From the NCBI GenBank assembly GCA_040902925.1, contig JBBDWJ010000257.1:1-16482 (forward strand): DNA of 16,482 nucleotides, in the 5' to 3' direction. Shown here in pieces: positions 1-7,026 of this stretch. The position numbers and the translations under genes are program-made. The stretch's first letter is position 1. The number at the start of each line of letters is the position of its first letter. The notes below the pieces were generated by a model. The model did not search any database and was not told the origin of the DNA. It was given only the letters and a program-made list of their open reading frames with translations. The stretch comes from JBBDWJ01 sp040902925. GTDB lineage: Bacteria; Acidobacteriota; Terriglobia; Bryobacterales; UBA6623.

Positions 1-2166
1 GAGATCGTTCAGCCAGTGAAGGGCCAATAGCTTGACGCCGTGGTTCCCAACATAGCCGACCGTCGCCATCAGGTCGTTGCTGATCTCCCGCTGGTAGTCC
101 AGACTCCACTGCGAAGCGTAGGTGGTGCGCTGCTGCGGGTCGAAGATCGAGCGCAGCGGCGCCGCTTCGAACCCTGACGGATCGATATTTAGAGCATCGA
201 CCGGGTAGCGCAGATCTGGAAACTCCGCCGCTGACAACTGCAGCGTGTAGGGGCGGTCCGGAGGATTGACGAACGCCGTCACCTCGCGGTAGGTGTTGGG
301 GGTATAGAATATCCCCGCGCCGGCCCGCACGACGTTTTTGCTGTTGCCGCCGATATCCCAGGACAGCCCGAAGCGGGGGCCGAAGTTGTTCCTGTCCGGC
401 TCCCAGATCGGCTCGCCCTGCGGCCGGAACGGCCCGAAGGGATCGTCGACGACGTTGAACAGCAAACCATCTTTCTCCGTCACCGGCGTGAAGTATTCAT
501 AGCGCAGGCCCATGTTCAGCGTAAGCTGCGAGCTCAGGCGGAAGTCATCCTGCAAATAGAATCCCCATTGGGTCTCGTTCAAGCGGCGAAGGTCGTTGCC
601 GATCGTCACCCGCACATCGGTGAACCGGCTGGCCAGTAGATCCTCGAGCGTCGGCATGTCGTAGGCCGGGTTTTCATAGTTCGCGCGGCCATAGTGGAAG
701 CGGCGCATCTCAAAGCCGGCCTTGATGGAATGCCGGCCGGCCTGGTAGGAGAGGTTGTCGAGGACCGTGAAGCTGCCTCCGTTGGCCTGCAGAACCTCCT
801 GATTTGGGGTGCTGATATAGCCGCCAATGCCGCCGATCTGCTGGTGCTGAAAAGCTCTGTTGGCGCGCGGGATATCCTGTTTGCTGACGCCCAACCGAAC
901 CTCGTTGATCATCACCGGGCTGAGTATCCGGTTCCAGGAAAGAGTTCCGCTGCGGTCCTGCGACGGATACTCCGTTCCGTTGATCGGGGAAAGGTTGGGC
1001 GCCACCGTGTAGCTGTCCAGCAGCGAGTAGCGCACGAACAGGGTATCGTTGGACGTGATATTGAAGTCCAGCCGCCCGATAAAGGAGTCTTCGTCGGTGG
1101 GACGTACTTCGCTGCGGCGGTGGAAGCCGCGATAAGGGTCGCCGCGGTCCTCATTTGACAGCGGCACAAGAGTCAAAAGCCGCTCGTACTCGGGGTTGGC
1201 GGCCACCATCTGCTCCCGCAGCAGATCGGTCGGCACCACGCCGGTCACCTGTTGCGCGCGGCGCTCGCGCACGCGTTCCCAGCCCCCGAAGAAGAATATC
1301 CGGTTGGACACGACGGGGCCGCCCGCGGTGACACCAAACTGGTTCAGCCGCAGGTGATCGGTCCGGGCGGAGAAGAAATTCCGCGCGTCCAGAGCGTCGT
1401 TGCGGAAAAATTCGAAAACGCTGCCGTGCAGCTCGTTGGTGCCCGACTTCGTGATGACGTTGACGCCGCCCGAAACCGCGCGCCCAAGTTCGGCCGAAAA
1501 GACGCCTTTGGTGGTCTTGAACTCTTCAATGAACTCGACGCTGAGGATGTTTTGTTGGCTTTGGCCCCCGAAGTTCGCCGTCGCCGGACGGTCCGGATTA
1601 GCCGCGTCGGTTCCATCGACCGTGATGTTCACGCCGTCGCGAGTGAGTCCGTTGAAGTAGACGGCTCCGCCCGAGACAACCGCGCCTGGCTCAAGCGCGA
1701 TCAACTGCGAAAAGTTGCGTCCGTTCAGAGGCAGATTTCGAACCTGCTGCTCCCCGATGACGACGCCCAATTCGGTGCTTTGGGTACCCACCAACGGAGC
1801 GTCTCCTACAACGGTCACGCTTTCGCTGACGGTTCCCACCTCCAGCGTCACGTCGATCTTGACGCGCTGGGTGGCGTCGAGGTTGATGTTCGTGCGTTCG
1901 GCTTGCTTGAATCCCTCAACTGTTACGGTGAGAGTGTATTCCCCAACGGGGAGCCGTTCGAGCACATAGTTTCCAGTGGCATCCGCTTGGACGCTTTTTT
2001 CCGCCAGCGTTCCGGCGTTCGTTGCGACCACAGTGGCGCCCGGAATCGCGGCGCCCGAAGGATCGCTGACTGTCCCCACGATTGTGGCGGTATTAACTTG
2101 GGCAAGCACCAGCAAGGGCGCTGCAAATAGTAGGCAAACGAGAACTTGGACCACTCTCTTGGTCAT
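1..2166 (-). CDS. TonB-dependent receptor, Oar-like, with N-terminal carboxypeptidase-regulatory domain (partial; C-terminus beyond window)
   Basis: The minus frame is open from an ATG at 2166 to the window edge, giving 722 codons with no stop. The protein starts with a signal peptide (residues 1-22, MTKRVVQVLVCLLF... ending LAQ). Residues about 24-110 form a carboxypeptidase-regulatory/CNA-B-like beta-sandwich (TIVGTVSDPSGAAIPGA, then YVLERLPVGEYTLTV). A plug region follows, with the family phrases NLPLNGRNFSQL, DGVNITVDGTDAANPDRP and GGVNVITKSGTNELHGS. The outer-membrane barrel starts after about residue 240 and includes FYLQDDFRLSSQLTLNMGLRYEYF and FGPRFGLSWDIGG. Family knowledge: this architecture is massively expanded in Acidobacteriota and is thought to take up glycans or peptides; the ligand is unknown here. 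The start is set by a strong Shine-Dalgarno (GGAGGGGG, 2176-2183) nine bases upstream. Full-length members are about 1,000-1,200 residues, so roughly a third is missing. Confidence 0.93.
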   Translation of the reverse strand, partial: MTKRVVQVLVCLLFAAPLLVLAQVNTATIVGTVSDPSGAAIPGATVVATNAGTLAEKSVQADATGNYVLERLPVGEYTLTVTVEGFKQAERTNINLDATQRVKIDVTLEVGTVSESVTVVGDAPLVGTQSTELGVVIGEQQVRNLPLNGRNFSQLIALEPGAVVSGGAVYFNGLTRDGVNITVDGTDAANPDRPATANFGGQSQQNILSVEFIEEFKTTKGVFSAELGRAVSGGVNVITKSGTNELHGSVFEFFRNDALDARNFFSARTDHLRLNQFGVTAGGPVVSNRIFFFGGWERVRERRAQQVTGVVPTDLLREQMVAANPEYERLLTLVPLSNEDRGDPYRGFHRRSEVRPTDEDSFIGRLDFNITSNDTLFVRYSLLDSYTVAPNLSPINGTEYPSQDRSGTLSWNRILSPVMINEVRLGVSKQDIPRANRAFQHQQIGGIGGYISTPNQEVLQANGGSFTVLDNLSYQAGRHSIKAGFEMRRFHYGRANYENPAYDMPTLEDLLASRFTDVRVTIGNDLRRLNETQWGFYLQDDFRLSSQLTLNMGLRYEYFTPVTEKDGLLFNVVDDPFGPFRPQGEPIWEPDRNNFGPRFGLSWDIGGNSKNVVRAGAGIFYTPNTYREVTAFVNPPDRPYTLQLSAAEFPDLRYPVDALNIDPSGFEAAPLRSIFDPQQRTTYASQWSLDYQREISNDLMATVGYVGNHGVKLLALHWLNDL

Positions 2167-2212
2167 TTCGTCAGACCCCCTCCTATTGAAAAACAAAGCC
2201 GACGCCCATGAA

Positions 2213-2240
2213 GGGGCAGCCTGATTAGGGCCGCTTCCCC
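2213..2240 (-). other. Imperfect stem-loop in the receptor mRNA leader
   Basis: The arms ggggcagc (2213-2220) and gcttcccc (2233-2240) pair at seven of eight positions with one mismatch, enclosing a 12-base loop. The hairpin lies in the predicted 85-base leader between the promoter and the ribosome-binding site. It does not cover the Shine-Dalgarno and has no U-run, so it is not a terminator. It may stabilise the leader or be chance in a GC-rich region. Confidence 0.25.
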
Positions 2241-2258
2241 TCCCGACGGCTATCCGTG

Positions 2259-2287
2259 ATTCTAAACGTTTAAACAGGAATCGTCAA
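2259..2287 (-). promoter_or_regulatory. Sigma-70 promoter of the TonB-dependent receptor with embedded palindrome
   Basis: Read on the minus strand, a -35 hexamer TTGACG (2282-2287) and a -10 hexamer TAGAAT (2259-2264) are separated by exactly 17 bases. The predicted start near 2252 leaves an 85-base leader before the ATG at 2166. The perfect palindrome TAAACGTTTA (2263-2272) overlaps the -10 edge and the spacer, where a bound repressor would block RNA polymerase. The promoter is read from consensus match only. Confidence 0.6.
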
Positions 2288-2644
2288 ACGCAAGTTGAAA
2301 CGAAGTTGTAGGAATGATAGGTTCCTTCCAGAATTCTGATTGGCCTTCTGGTATACTGTTGCGGTCGGTGGGGCTGTGCTGGCAAGGGGCCCATCGGGCA
2401 CCCATATCGGCCGCCCACGTTCCCCCGGCTGGACTGCCTTAGTTCGCCGAGGGTAAGCGGAGACTCAGCCGGAATCGGTCCCGGCCGGTACCGGCGACCG
2501 GCAAAGGGGCGGATTTCAGCCCCCCTCGAACGCCCGGTATGCGGATTCCGCTTCGCCGATCCGGCACCGCGTGAGCTGGAGGCGCACCCAGCGAGCTGTC
2601 AGTGGACGACGCTAGCCCGCCGCGAATCGAGCCATCGAGCTGCG

Positions 2645-2674
2645 TTGCCACCCGGCTGCTTAGCGTGTCATACT
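2645..2674 (+). promoter_or_regulatory. Promoter just ahead of the VOC gene, consistent with a leaderless transcript
   Basis: TTGCCA (2645-2650) and CATACT (2669-2674) are separated by 18 bases. The predicted transcription start, about seven bases after the -10, falls at 2681-2682, one or two bases before the ATG at 2683. No Shine-Dalgarno-like sequence precedes that ATG, which fits leaderless initiation. Confidence 0.4.
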
Positions 2675-2682
2675 CCCTCGTC

Positions 2683-3477
2683 ATGCGACGCATTCTGCTT
2701 CTCGTTCTTCTCACTGTGCCCCTTCTCACGGCGCCCCTGGCGGCCCAGGTAGCGCCGCCCAATGGCGCTGGCGTCTCGATGGGGCACCTGCACCTGATTT
2801 CGCCCGACCCCGAAGCGGACATGAAGCTGTGGATCGACGTGCTGGGCGGCAAGAGCGTCATGGCGGGACCGCTCCAGTTCGCCATGTTTCCGGGCGTTTT
2901 CGTTGCGATTCGCAAAGGGGAAGCCGGAGGAGCCACGGAAGGCTCGGTGGTCAATCACCTCGGGTTTCTGGCGCGCGATCTCGATGCGACCAAGGCGAAG
3001 CTCACCGGCGCGGGCGTGACCATCGAGCGCGAGATGCCCGATACGCGCCAGATGTTCGCGATGTTTCCCGGCAGCGTGCGCGTCGAATTTACCGAAGACA
3101 AGACGATCGACGTGCCGATCAAGCACCACCACATCCACTTCGCCACGCCCCAGATCGACGAAATGCGCGCTTGGTACGCAAAGCATTTTGAGGCCGTGCC
3201 GGGAATGCGCGGCCGTTTCAAAGCGGCCGATGTTCCGGGCGTGAATCTGTCGTGGAATCCCGCCGATACGCCGCCAGCCGCCACGCGTGGCCGTGCTATG
3301 GACCATATCGGCTTTGAGGTCACCGACATTAAGGCGTTCTGCGAGAAGCTGGTGGCCGACGGCGTCAAACTCGACGGCGACGTGAGGGAAGTCCCCAACC
3401 TCGGGCTGACGATCGCGTTTTTGACCGATCCGTGGGGCACGCGCATCGAGCTTACGCAGGGTCTGGCGCGCTTCTGA
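2683..3477 (+). CDS. Exported VOC (glyoxalase/bleomycin-resistance fold) family protein
   Basis: The 264-residue protein starts at the ATG at 2683, chosen because it begins directly with a signal peptide (MRRILLLVLLTVPLL..., cleavage near LAAQ, residues 20-22). An upstream in-frame ATG at 2602 would bury this hydrophobic segment behind 27 unlikely residues. Two tandem VOC modules follow. The first has MGHLHLISPDP near residue 33 and VRVEFTED near 130. The second begins HHHIHFATPQIDEMRAWY and ends WGTRIELTQGL. The His of each opening strand and the Glu of VEF and IEL occupy the usual metal-ligand positions of the fold. The family includes glyoxalases, extradiol dioxygenases and isomerases, and the substrate cannot be read from sequence. 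Export to the periplasm is unusual for the superfamily, though secreted VOC proteins are frequent in Acidobacteriota. Confidence 0.88.
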   Translation: MRRILLLVLLTVPLLTAPLAAQVAPPNGAGVSMGHLHLISPDPEADMKLWIDVLGGKSVMAGPLQFAMFPGVFVAIRKGEAGGATEGSVVNHLGFLARDLDATKAKLTGAGVTIEREMPDTRQMFAMFPGSVRVEFTEDKTIDVPIKHHHIHFATPQIDEMRAWYAKHFEAVPGMRGRFKAADVPGVNLSWNPADTPPAATRGRAMDHIGFEVTDIKAFCEKLVADGVKLDGDVREVPNLGLTIAFLTDPWGTRIELTQGLARF

Positions 3478-3525
3478 GCCACGCGCCTGGCGCTGTCGAC
3501 GCGGTGCTTGGTGTCGGGGGGATGG

Positions 3526-3975
3526 CTACGTTTCCAAAAGGCTGAGCACCAGCTCTAGGTCCGTGAGAAACAGCTCTCGCTCCGGGCCGCGCGCGCCACC
3601 CGGGACTAGCTTCTCCAACGAGACGTCTGCGGCCCCGGTTCGCTTTGCCGCAAGGTACTCATTGACTGCCTTCCACTGCTCCTCGATGGCCAATTCCAAC
3701 CATTTTGAGAAGACTTGCTCATGGTTGCATTGCAGGACCAGGCTGGCCAAGCAAGCTGGGACAGTTTCGTCAAACGCTGGATGACGGTACCGGAGTGAAT
3801 GAGGGCTGCTGAGCGACGCCAACAAGACGAGCTTGCCGAAGTCGCCCGCAGCCCGCTCGAGGATCTGCCCCGTGATCTGGTTGGCTAAGGCAAATCGTCC
3901 CTCGGTGCAAAAATGTTTCTCGCTGCAGAAGCGCCTGTTGCTGCAATCAGAACTACTGACGGTGGTAACGCTCAT
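3526..3975 (-). CDS. Conserved hypothetical protein with N-terminal cysteine cluster
   Basis: The 149-residue cytoplasmic protein has no signal peptide or membrane segment. The start at 3975 (ATG) is chosen over upstream ATGs at 3990 and 4086 because GAGGAA (3983-3988) sits seven bases before it and the extra residues look non-coding. The N-terminus holds C11, C17 and C23 (DCSNRRFC, EKHFC), with further cysteines at 75 and 83. The rest is mainly helical: FGKLVLLASLSSPHSLRYRHPAF (46-68), EQVFSKWLELAIEEQWKAVNEYLA (86-109) and a C-terminal REREL-like LFLTDLELVLSLLE. From memory this resembles a family of small uncharacterised acidobacterial proteins sharing an FGRLVYLASLRDP...YRHHGL pattern and an acidic C-terminal helix. 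I do not know its function. It converges with the VOC gene, 48 bases apart, with no clear terminator between. Confidence 0.7.
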   Translation of the reverse strand: MSVTTVSSSDCSNRRFCSEKHFCTEGRFALANQITGQILERAAGDFGKLVLLASLSSPHSLRYRHPAFDETVPACLASLVLQCNHEQVFSKWLELAIEEQWKAVNEYLAAKRTGAADVSLEKLVPGGARGPERELFLTDLELVLSLLET

Positions 3976-3988
3976 GGCCGAATTCCTC

Positions 3989-4320
3989 ATCTGAGCTAGG
4001 GATGAGCAATTGACCTTCCAAGAAGCCCCCGTAGCCGGGTTCTTGCGCCCTGGGGGCGCGAAAATGAGAGACAGGTACCAGGCCATCTAGATGAAACCAC
4101 TCAGAGAAAGGGCTGGTCCAGCGGCGTTTTCGAGGAAGCGAACAAGCCTGCAGGGCTATTGGTTCAGCGGAGTGCGAGGATCGTTGCGCGATTTCCCCCA
4201 AGGGCGAGTCCGCGGTGCTCGATCGCGAGCTGGTTCGCCCACGATGGGGCTATTCGGGGCGTTTCGAAAGGCTGGATGATGTGCTCCTAAAGCCCTGCCG
4301 TTGTCATGCCTAGAACTAGC
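3989..4320. other. Intergenic region without a supported gene
   Basis: This stretch lies upstream of the minus-strand hypothetical gene and downstream of the PD40 gene. It contains a short inverted repeat, gcgccc-tgg-gggcgc, near 4045-4060. Small open frames on both strands have no ribosome-binding site and no recognisable composition. I see no convincing promoter, RNA gene or terminator. Confidence 0.5.
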
Positions 4321-5874
4321 CTAGTCACCGTCGCCCGCCCCCTTGAGCAGTTCATAGCTGACAAACGCAAACTTCTTGGAATCCGGCGACCAGGAGTTCA
4401 CGTTAATTGTCCCCTGGCCTCCGAACAACTCGACGATCGTTTCCGGCCGCGCCGGTCCGGGCTTGACGCCCGGCAGCGGCATCAGGCGCAGCCGCACGTT
4501 CTTGTTCTGGGGGTGTCCCTCGGTACCCTTCTCGAAGGAAATCAAAACTATCCATTTGCCGTCCGGCGAGGGATGCGGAAACCAGTCTTCCCACTCATCG
4601 TTGGTGACCTGTTCGGCTTTGGCATCGCCCGGACCCGCGCCGCCGGCCGGAATGCGCCAGATGTCAAAATTTCCGGTGCGGATCGAGTTCAGAAAGATCC
4701 ATTTGCCGTCGGGAGAATAATCGGGACCGTCATCGAGCCCATCGGCCCGGTTGAGCCGTTCCTCCTCGCCCCCGGCGGCCAGGACGCGATGCAAATCGAA
4801 ATCGCCGTCGCGTTGCGCGGTGTACACCAGCCATTTCCCATCGGGAGAGATGCCATGGTAGTAGCTCGGCGCTTTCGGGGTAATCAGCTTGACGTTCGAG
4901 CCATCGATATTGGCCGTAAAGATTTGCGAGCTCGTGGTGGTCGAGCCGGAGATGGCCAGCATCTTGCCGTCCGGAGAAATCCCGTGGTCATTGTTGCAGC
5001 GGATCGGCATGCTTAACTTGATCCGTTCGAGCGCCGCGGGTTTCTGGCCGAGCGGCAGTTTCCAAAGGTCGCCGAGAGAATTCACGAGCAGATACGAGCC
5101 GTCGGGAGCCCAGTTGGGAGCTTCGATGCGCTGGTCCGCCGTATAGATCACTTCGACTTTTTTCGTCGCCAGATCATAAATCGAAATCTTGCTGCGCAGG
5201 ATCGGCTGCGGCGGTTCTTCGATGGCGACGTTCGTAAAGACCGCTGTTTCCAGAATGTTCGCGTCATGCGAGCAGACCGCGAGGCCGACGTAAACCGGGC
5301 CGCTGAGCTCTACCGTCACCGGCCCGCCTGGCGTCAACGTTCCCCCTTGGGGTCCCGCCCACATTCGGAAACGGTTCCCGCGCCGCTCGATGCGCAACCG
5401 TTGCGGACCTTTGAGTTCCGACCGCACTTCTTGCGTCGCCGCGCCGGCCGTGGGACGGTACTGCAGCGAAGTCAGGCCGTCGCCGTGCAGCGCAACGTCG
5501 GCGTAAGCCGAGCCGGCATCGAGCGACTGGCGAATGATCACCGCGGCCTTGCGGTGCGCTACCGCGCCCGCGCCGATAAACTCGACATCGGCTGAGATCG
5601 CGACGTCGCCGGAAACCTTCTTCCAAACGAAATGAAATGCGTCGGTCTCCGCCCACATATTGGCGCCGCCGCCGGTGATGCGGTAAGTGCGAGTGACAGT
5701 GTCAAACTGCACCGAGCCGGCTTTCGGAGTCACGCCGACATCGGCGTGGTCCTCGAAAACGCCCACAGCCTCGGCCGCGGCCATGGCAGGCAAAAGCAGC
5801 ACCAACGAGACAAGGACCGCACCCGCCGTCAGGCTGAACGTGGCTAGCGAGCGCCGAAATTCGCTGGTCCTCAT
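4321..5874 (-). CDS. Exported DUF1349-like / PD40 (TolB-like) beta-propeller protein
   Basis: The 517-residue protein is predicted to be periplasmic or surface-exposed. The start at 5874 is supported by GGGAGGA (5879-5885) four bases upstream and by a signal peptide (residues 1-34, hydrophobic core AGAVLVSLVLLLPAMAAA). Residues about 36-218 resemble the concanavalin-like DUF1349 fold, with FHFVWKKVSGDVAISADVEF and AAVIIRQSLDAGSAYADVALH followed by YVGLAVCSHD. Residues 228-510 form a WD40-like PD40 propeller with six repeats carrying a PDG- or PDS-type turn at about 257, 301, 344, 388, 437 and 496 (for example HGISPDGKWLVYT and DYSPDGKWIFLNS). Family knowledge: PD40 propellers mediate protein or glycan contacts in TolB and S41/prolyl-peptidase proteins. 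No catalytic domain is attached, so a binding role is inferred. The longer frame from 5955 lacks a comparable start context. Confidence 0.85.
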   Translation of the reverse strand: MRTSEFRRSLATFSLTAGAVLVSLVLLLPAMAAAEAVGVFEDHADVGVTPKAGSVQFDTVTRTYRITGGGANMWAETDAFHFVWKKVSGDVAISADVEFIGAGAVAHRKAAVIIRQSLDAGSAYADVALHGDGLTSLQYRPTAGAATQEVRSELKGPQRLRIERRGNRFRMWAGPQGGTLTPGGPVTVELSGPVYVGLAVCSHDANILETAVFTNVAIEEPPQPILRSKISIYDLATKKVEVIYTADQRIEAPNWAPDGSYLLVNSLGDLWKLPLGQKPAALERIKLSMPIRCNNDHGISPDGKMLAISGSTTTSSQIFTANIDGSNVKLITPKAPSYYHGISPDGKWLVYTAQRDGDFDLHRVLAAGGEEERLNRADGLDDGPDYSPDGKWIFLNSIRTGNFDIWRIPAGGAGPGDAKAEQVTNDEWEDWFPHPSPDGKWIVLISFEKGTEGHPQNKNVRLRLMPLPGVKPGPARPETIVELFGGQGTINVNSWSPDSKKFAFVSYELLKGAGDGD

Positions 5875-5892
5875 AGGTTCCTCCCGGAAACG

Positions 5893-5921
5893 ATTTTGGA
5901 AAACGCAGCGCTCATGATCAA
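5893..5921 (-). promoter_or_regulatory. Putative promoter of the DUF1349/PD40 gene
   Basis: On the minus strand TTGATC (5916-5921) and CAAAAT (5893-5898) are separated by 17 bases. The predicted start near 5886 leaves a leader of only about 12 bases that still includes most of the GGGAGGA ribosome-binding site. The hexamers match consensus at four or five of six positions each. Confidence 0.4.
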
Positions 5922-6131
5922 TGCGGGCGTGTTGCTCCCCGGCTGCCACGGTCAAGAATCAGAATATCCGGGCACCATGCTACTAAATCACAACCTTTTG
6001 CGCCCGAACGCGAGGCCGGCGCTCGTAGCGGTTCCTCACCGCGGAGGCGCGCGACGAAACCGTCCTCCTTATGGGCGCGCAGGTCCAGGCGTCCGCGAAT
6101 GGTTCCGTCGGCCGAGACCCGCGGGCGCCCC

Positions 6132-6137
6132 TATAAT
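6132..6137 (+). promoter_or_regulatory. Perfect -10 box overlapping the upstream candidate start of the DUF4159 gene
   Basis: TATAAT at 6132-6137 overlaps the ATG at 6136. A transcript begun seven bases downstream would start at 6144-6145, exactly at the second in-frame ATG (6145), so it could not include the first one. No good -35 is visible at 16-18 bases. This decides the start given for the DUF4159 gene. Confidence 0.45.
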
Positions 6138-6144
6138 GCAACTG

Positions 6145-6937
6145 ATGGCGAAAAGCCGCGCCAGCGTGGCCGTTGGATTGACGATCGCAATCGCATTCGC
6201 GGCGGCCGTCCCGCTGCAAATCGCCTACACCGAAACTCACCGCCCGGCGGCCGACGCCGAGTTTCATTTCATTCGCCTCGAATACGTCAATCTCTCGTGG
6301 GCCAGCCGCGGCTGGGGCCGCCCCTGGTGGATGCAAGACTGGCCTGAAGCCGAAACGCATTTCGCGCAAGGCATTCGCCGGCTGACCCTGATCGACGCCG
6401 GCGAGGGCCGCCACGTCCCACTTACAGACGACCGCATTTTCGACTATCCGTGGGTGTACGCAACACAGGTCGGCTTTTGGAACCTCGGCGAGGGCGAAAT
6501 CGAACGCTTGCGGGAATATCTGCTGCGCGGCGGCTTTCTGATGGTCGATGACTTCTACGGCCCCGAACAGTGGGAGGTCTTTCGCGAGTCGATGCAGCGT
6601 GTCTTCCCAGAACGCCCTATCGTCGAGATCGAGGAAGACGACGCTGTGCTGCACGTGCTCTATAGCGTCAACCAGCGCACGCAGATCCCCGGCCTGCGCC
6701 ACCTGTGGAGAGGCCCCGGCGGCGCAACCATGGTGGAACCAAACAACACGCCGCCCCACTGGCGCGGCATCTACGACGACGAAGGGCGTCTGCTGGTAGC
6801 CGTCAATTTCAACATGGATATCGGCGACGCCTGGGAACACGCCGACATGCCCGAATTTGCCCGAATATCCCGAGCCTATGACCGCGCTAGCCTATCGCTT
6901 TGGAATCAACTACATCATCTACGCGATGACGCACTAG
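6145..6937 (+). CDS. DUF4159 domain exported protein, C-terminus frameshifted by a 10-bp tandem duplication
   Basis: A signal peptide (SVAVGLTIAIAFAAAVPL) leads into a DUF4159 domain (class I amidotransferase-like fold, function unknown). Family phrases include WPEAETHFAQGIRRLT, LTDDRIFDYPWVYATQVGFW, LREYLLRGGFLMVDDFYGPEQW and YDDEGRLLVAVNFNMDIGDAWE. After the codon at 6847 the frame is broken. The unit tgcccgaatt (6848-6857) is followed at once by its near copy tgcccgaata (6858-6867). Removing one 10-bp unit gives EYPEPMTALAYRFGINYI then IYAMTH and a TAG at 6935-6937, the ending I know for this family, for a protein of 260 residues. As the sequence stands, the frame instead runs to a TAG at 7498-7500, giving about 451 residues whose tail is antisense to the next gene. 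An alternative start is the ATG at 6136. This is either a recent slippage mutation or an assembly error. Confidence 0.8.
6848..6867 (+). repeat. 10-bp tandem duplication inside the DUF4159 gene
   Basis: Two adjacent 10-bp units, tgcccgaatt and tgcccgaata, agree at nine of ten positions. Because 10 is not a multiple of three, the extra copy shifts the reading frame by one. Collapsing it restores the conserved C-terminus. Confidence 0.9.
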
Positions 6938-7026
6938 TCCGCACTTGCTCGAACCGCACACCAAGCGGAAAAACACAAGTACCCCGAGTAGGTATGGAGG
7001 ATGCAGGGCTGCTACAAGGGGACAAA

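Larger units (their letters stand above)
2184..2644. other. Intergenic region without a supported gene
   Basis: This stretch separates the divergent receptor and VOC genes. Its receptor-proximal part holds the receptor leader and promoter (to 2287). From about 2360 to 2640 it is GC-rich with many short inverted repeats (for example CCGGTACCGG near 2486-2495) but no tRNA, SRP, tmRNA or RNase P signature that I can recognise. A plus-strand extended -10 (TGGTATACT, 2349-2357) could launch a transcript into this part. Open frames here run antisense into the VOC gene and look like shadows. Confidence 0.5.

Noticed and set aside
2184..2682. tRNA, SRP RNA, tmRNA, RNase P or cobalamin riboswitch in the longest gap
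   Set aside because: I looked for T-loop, GGAAGCAGC-type, tag and conserved riboswitch core motifs and found none.
2439..2954. 171-residue minus-strand open frame covering the VOC upstream gap
   Set aside because: Its proximal part is antisense to the VOC signal peptide and first module, the composition is low-complexity Arg/Ser/Pro, and no ribosome-binding site is present.
4060..4085. Possible REP-like fragment (gagagacaggtaccaggcc) similar to repeats near RAYT transposases
   Set aside because: There is only one degenerate copy, no transposase gene, and no second copy in the window.
3953..4201. Minus-strand frame with a plausible-looking tail (GYGGFLEGQLLIPSSDEEFG)
   Set aside because: It resembles no family I can name, has no Shine-Dalgarno, and ends inside the start of the better-supported hypothetical gene at 3975.
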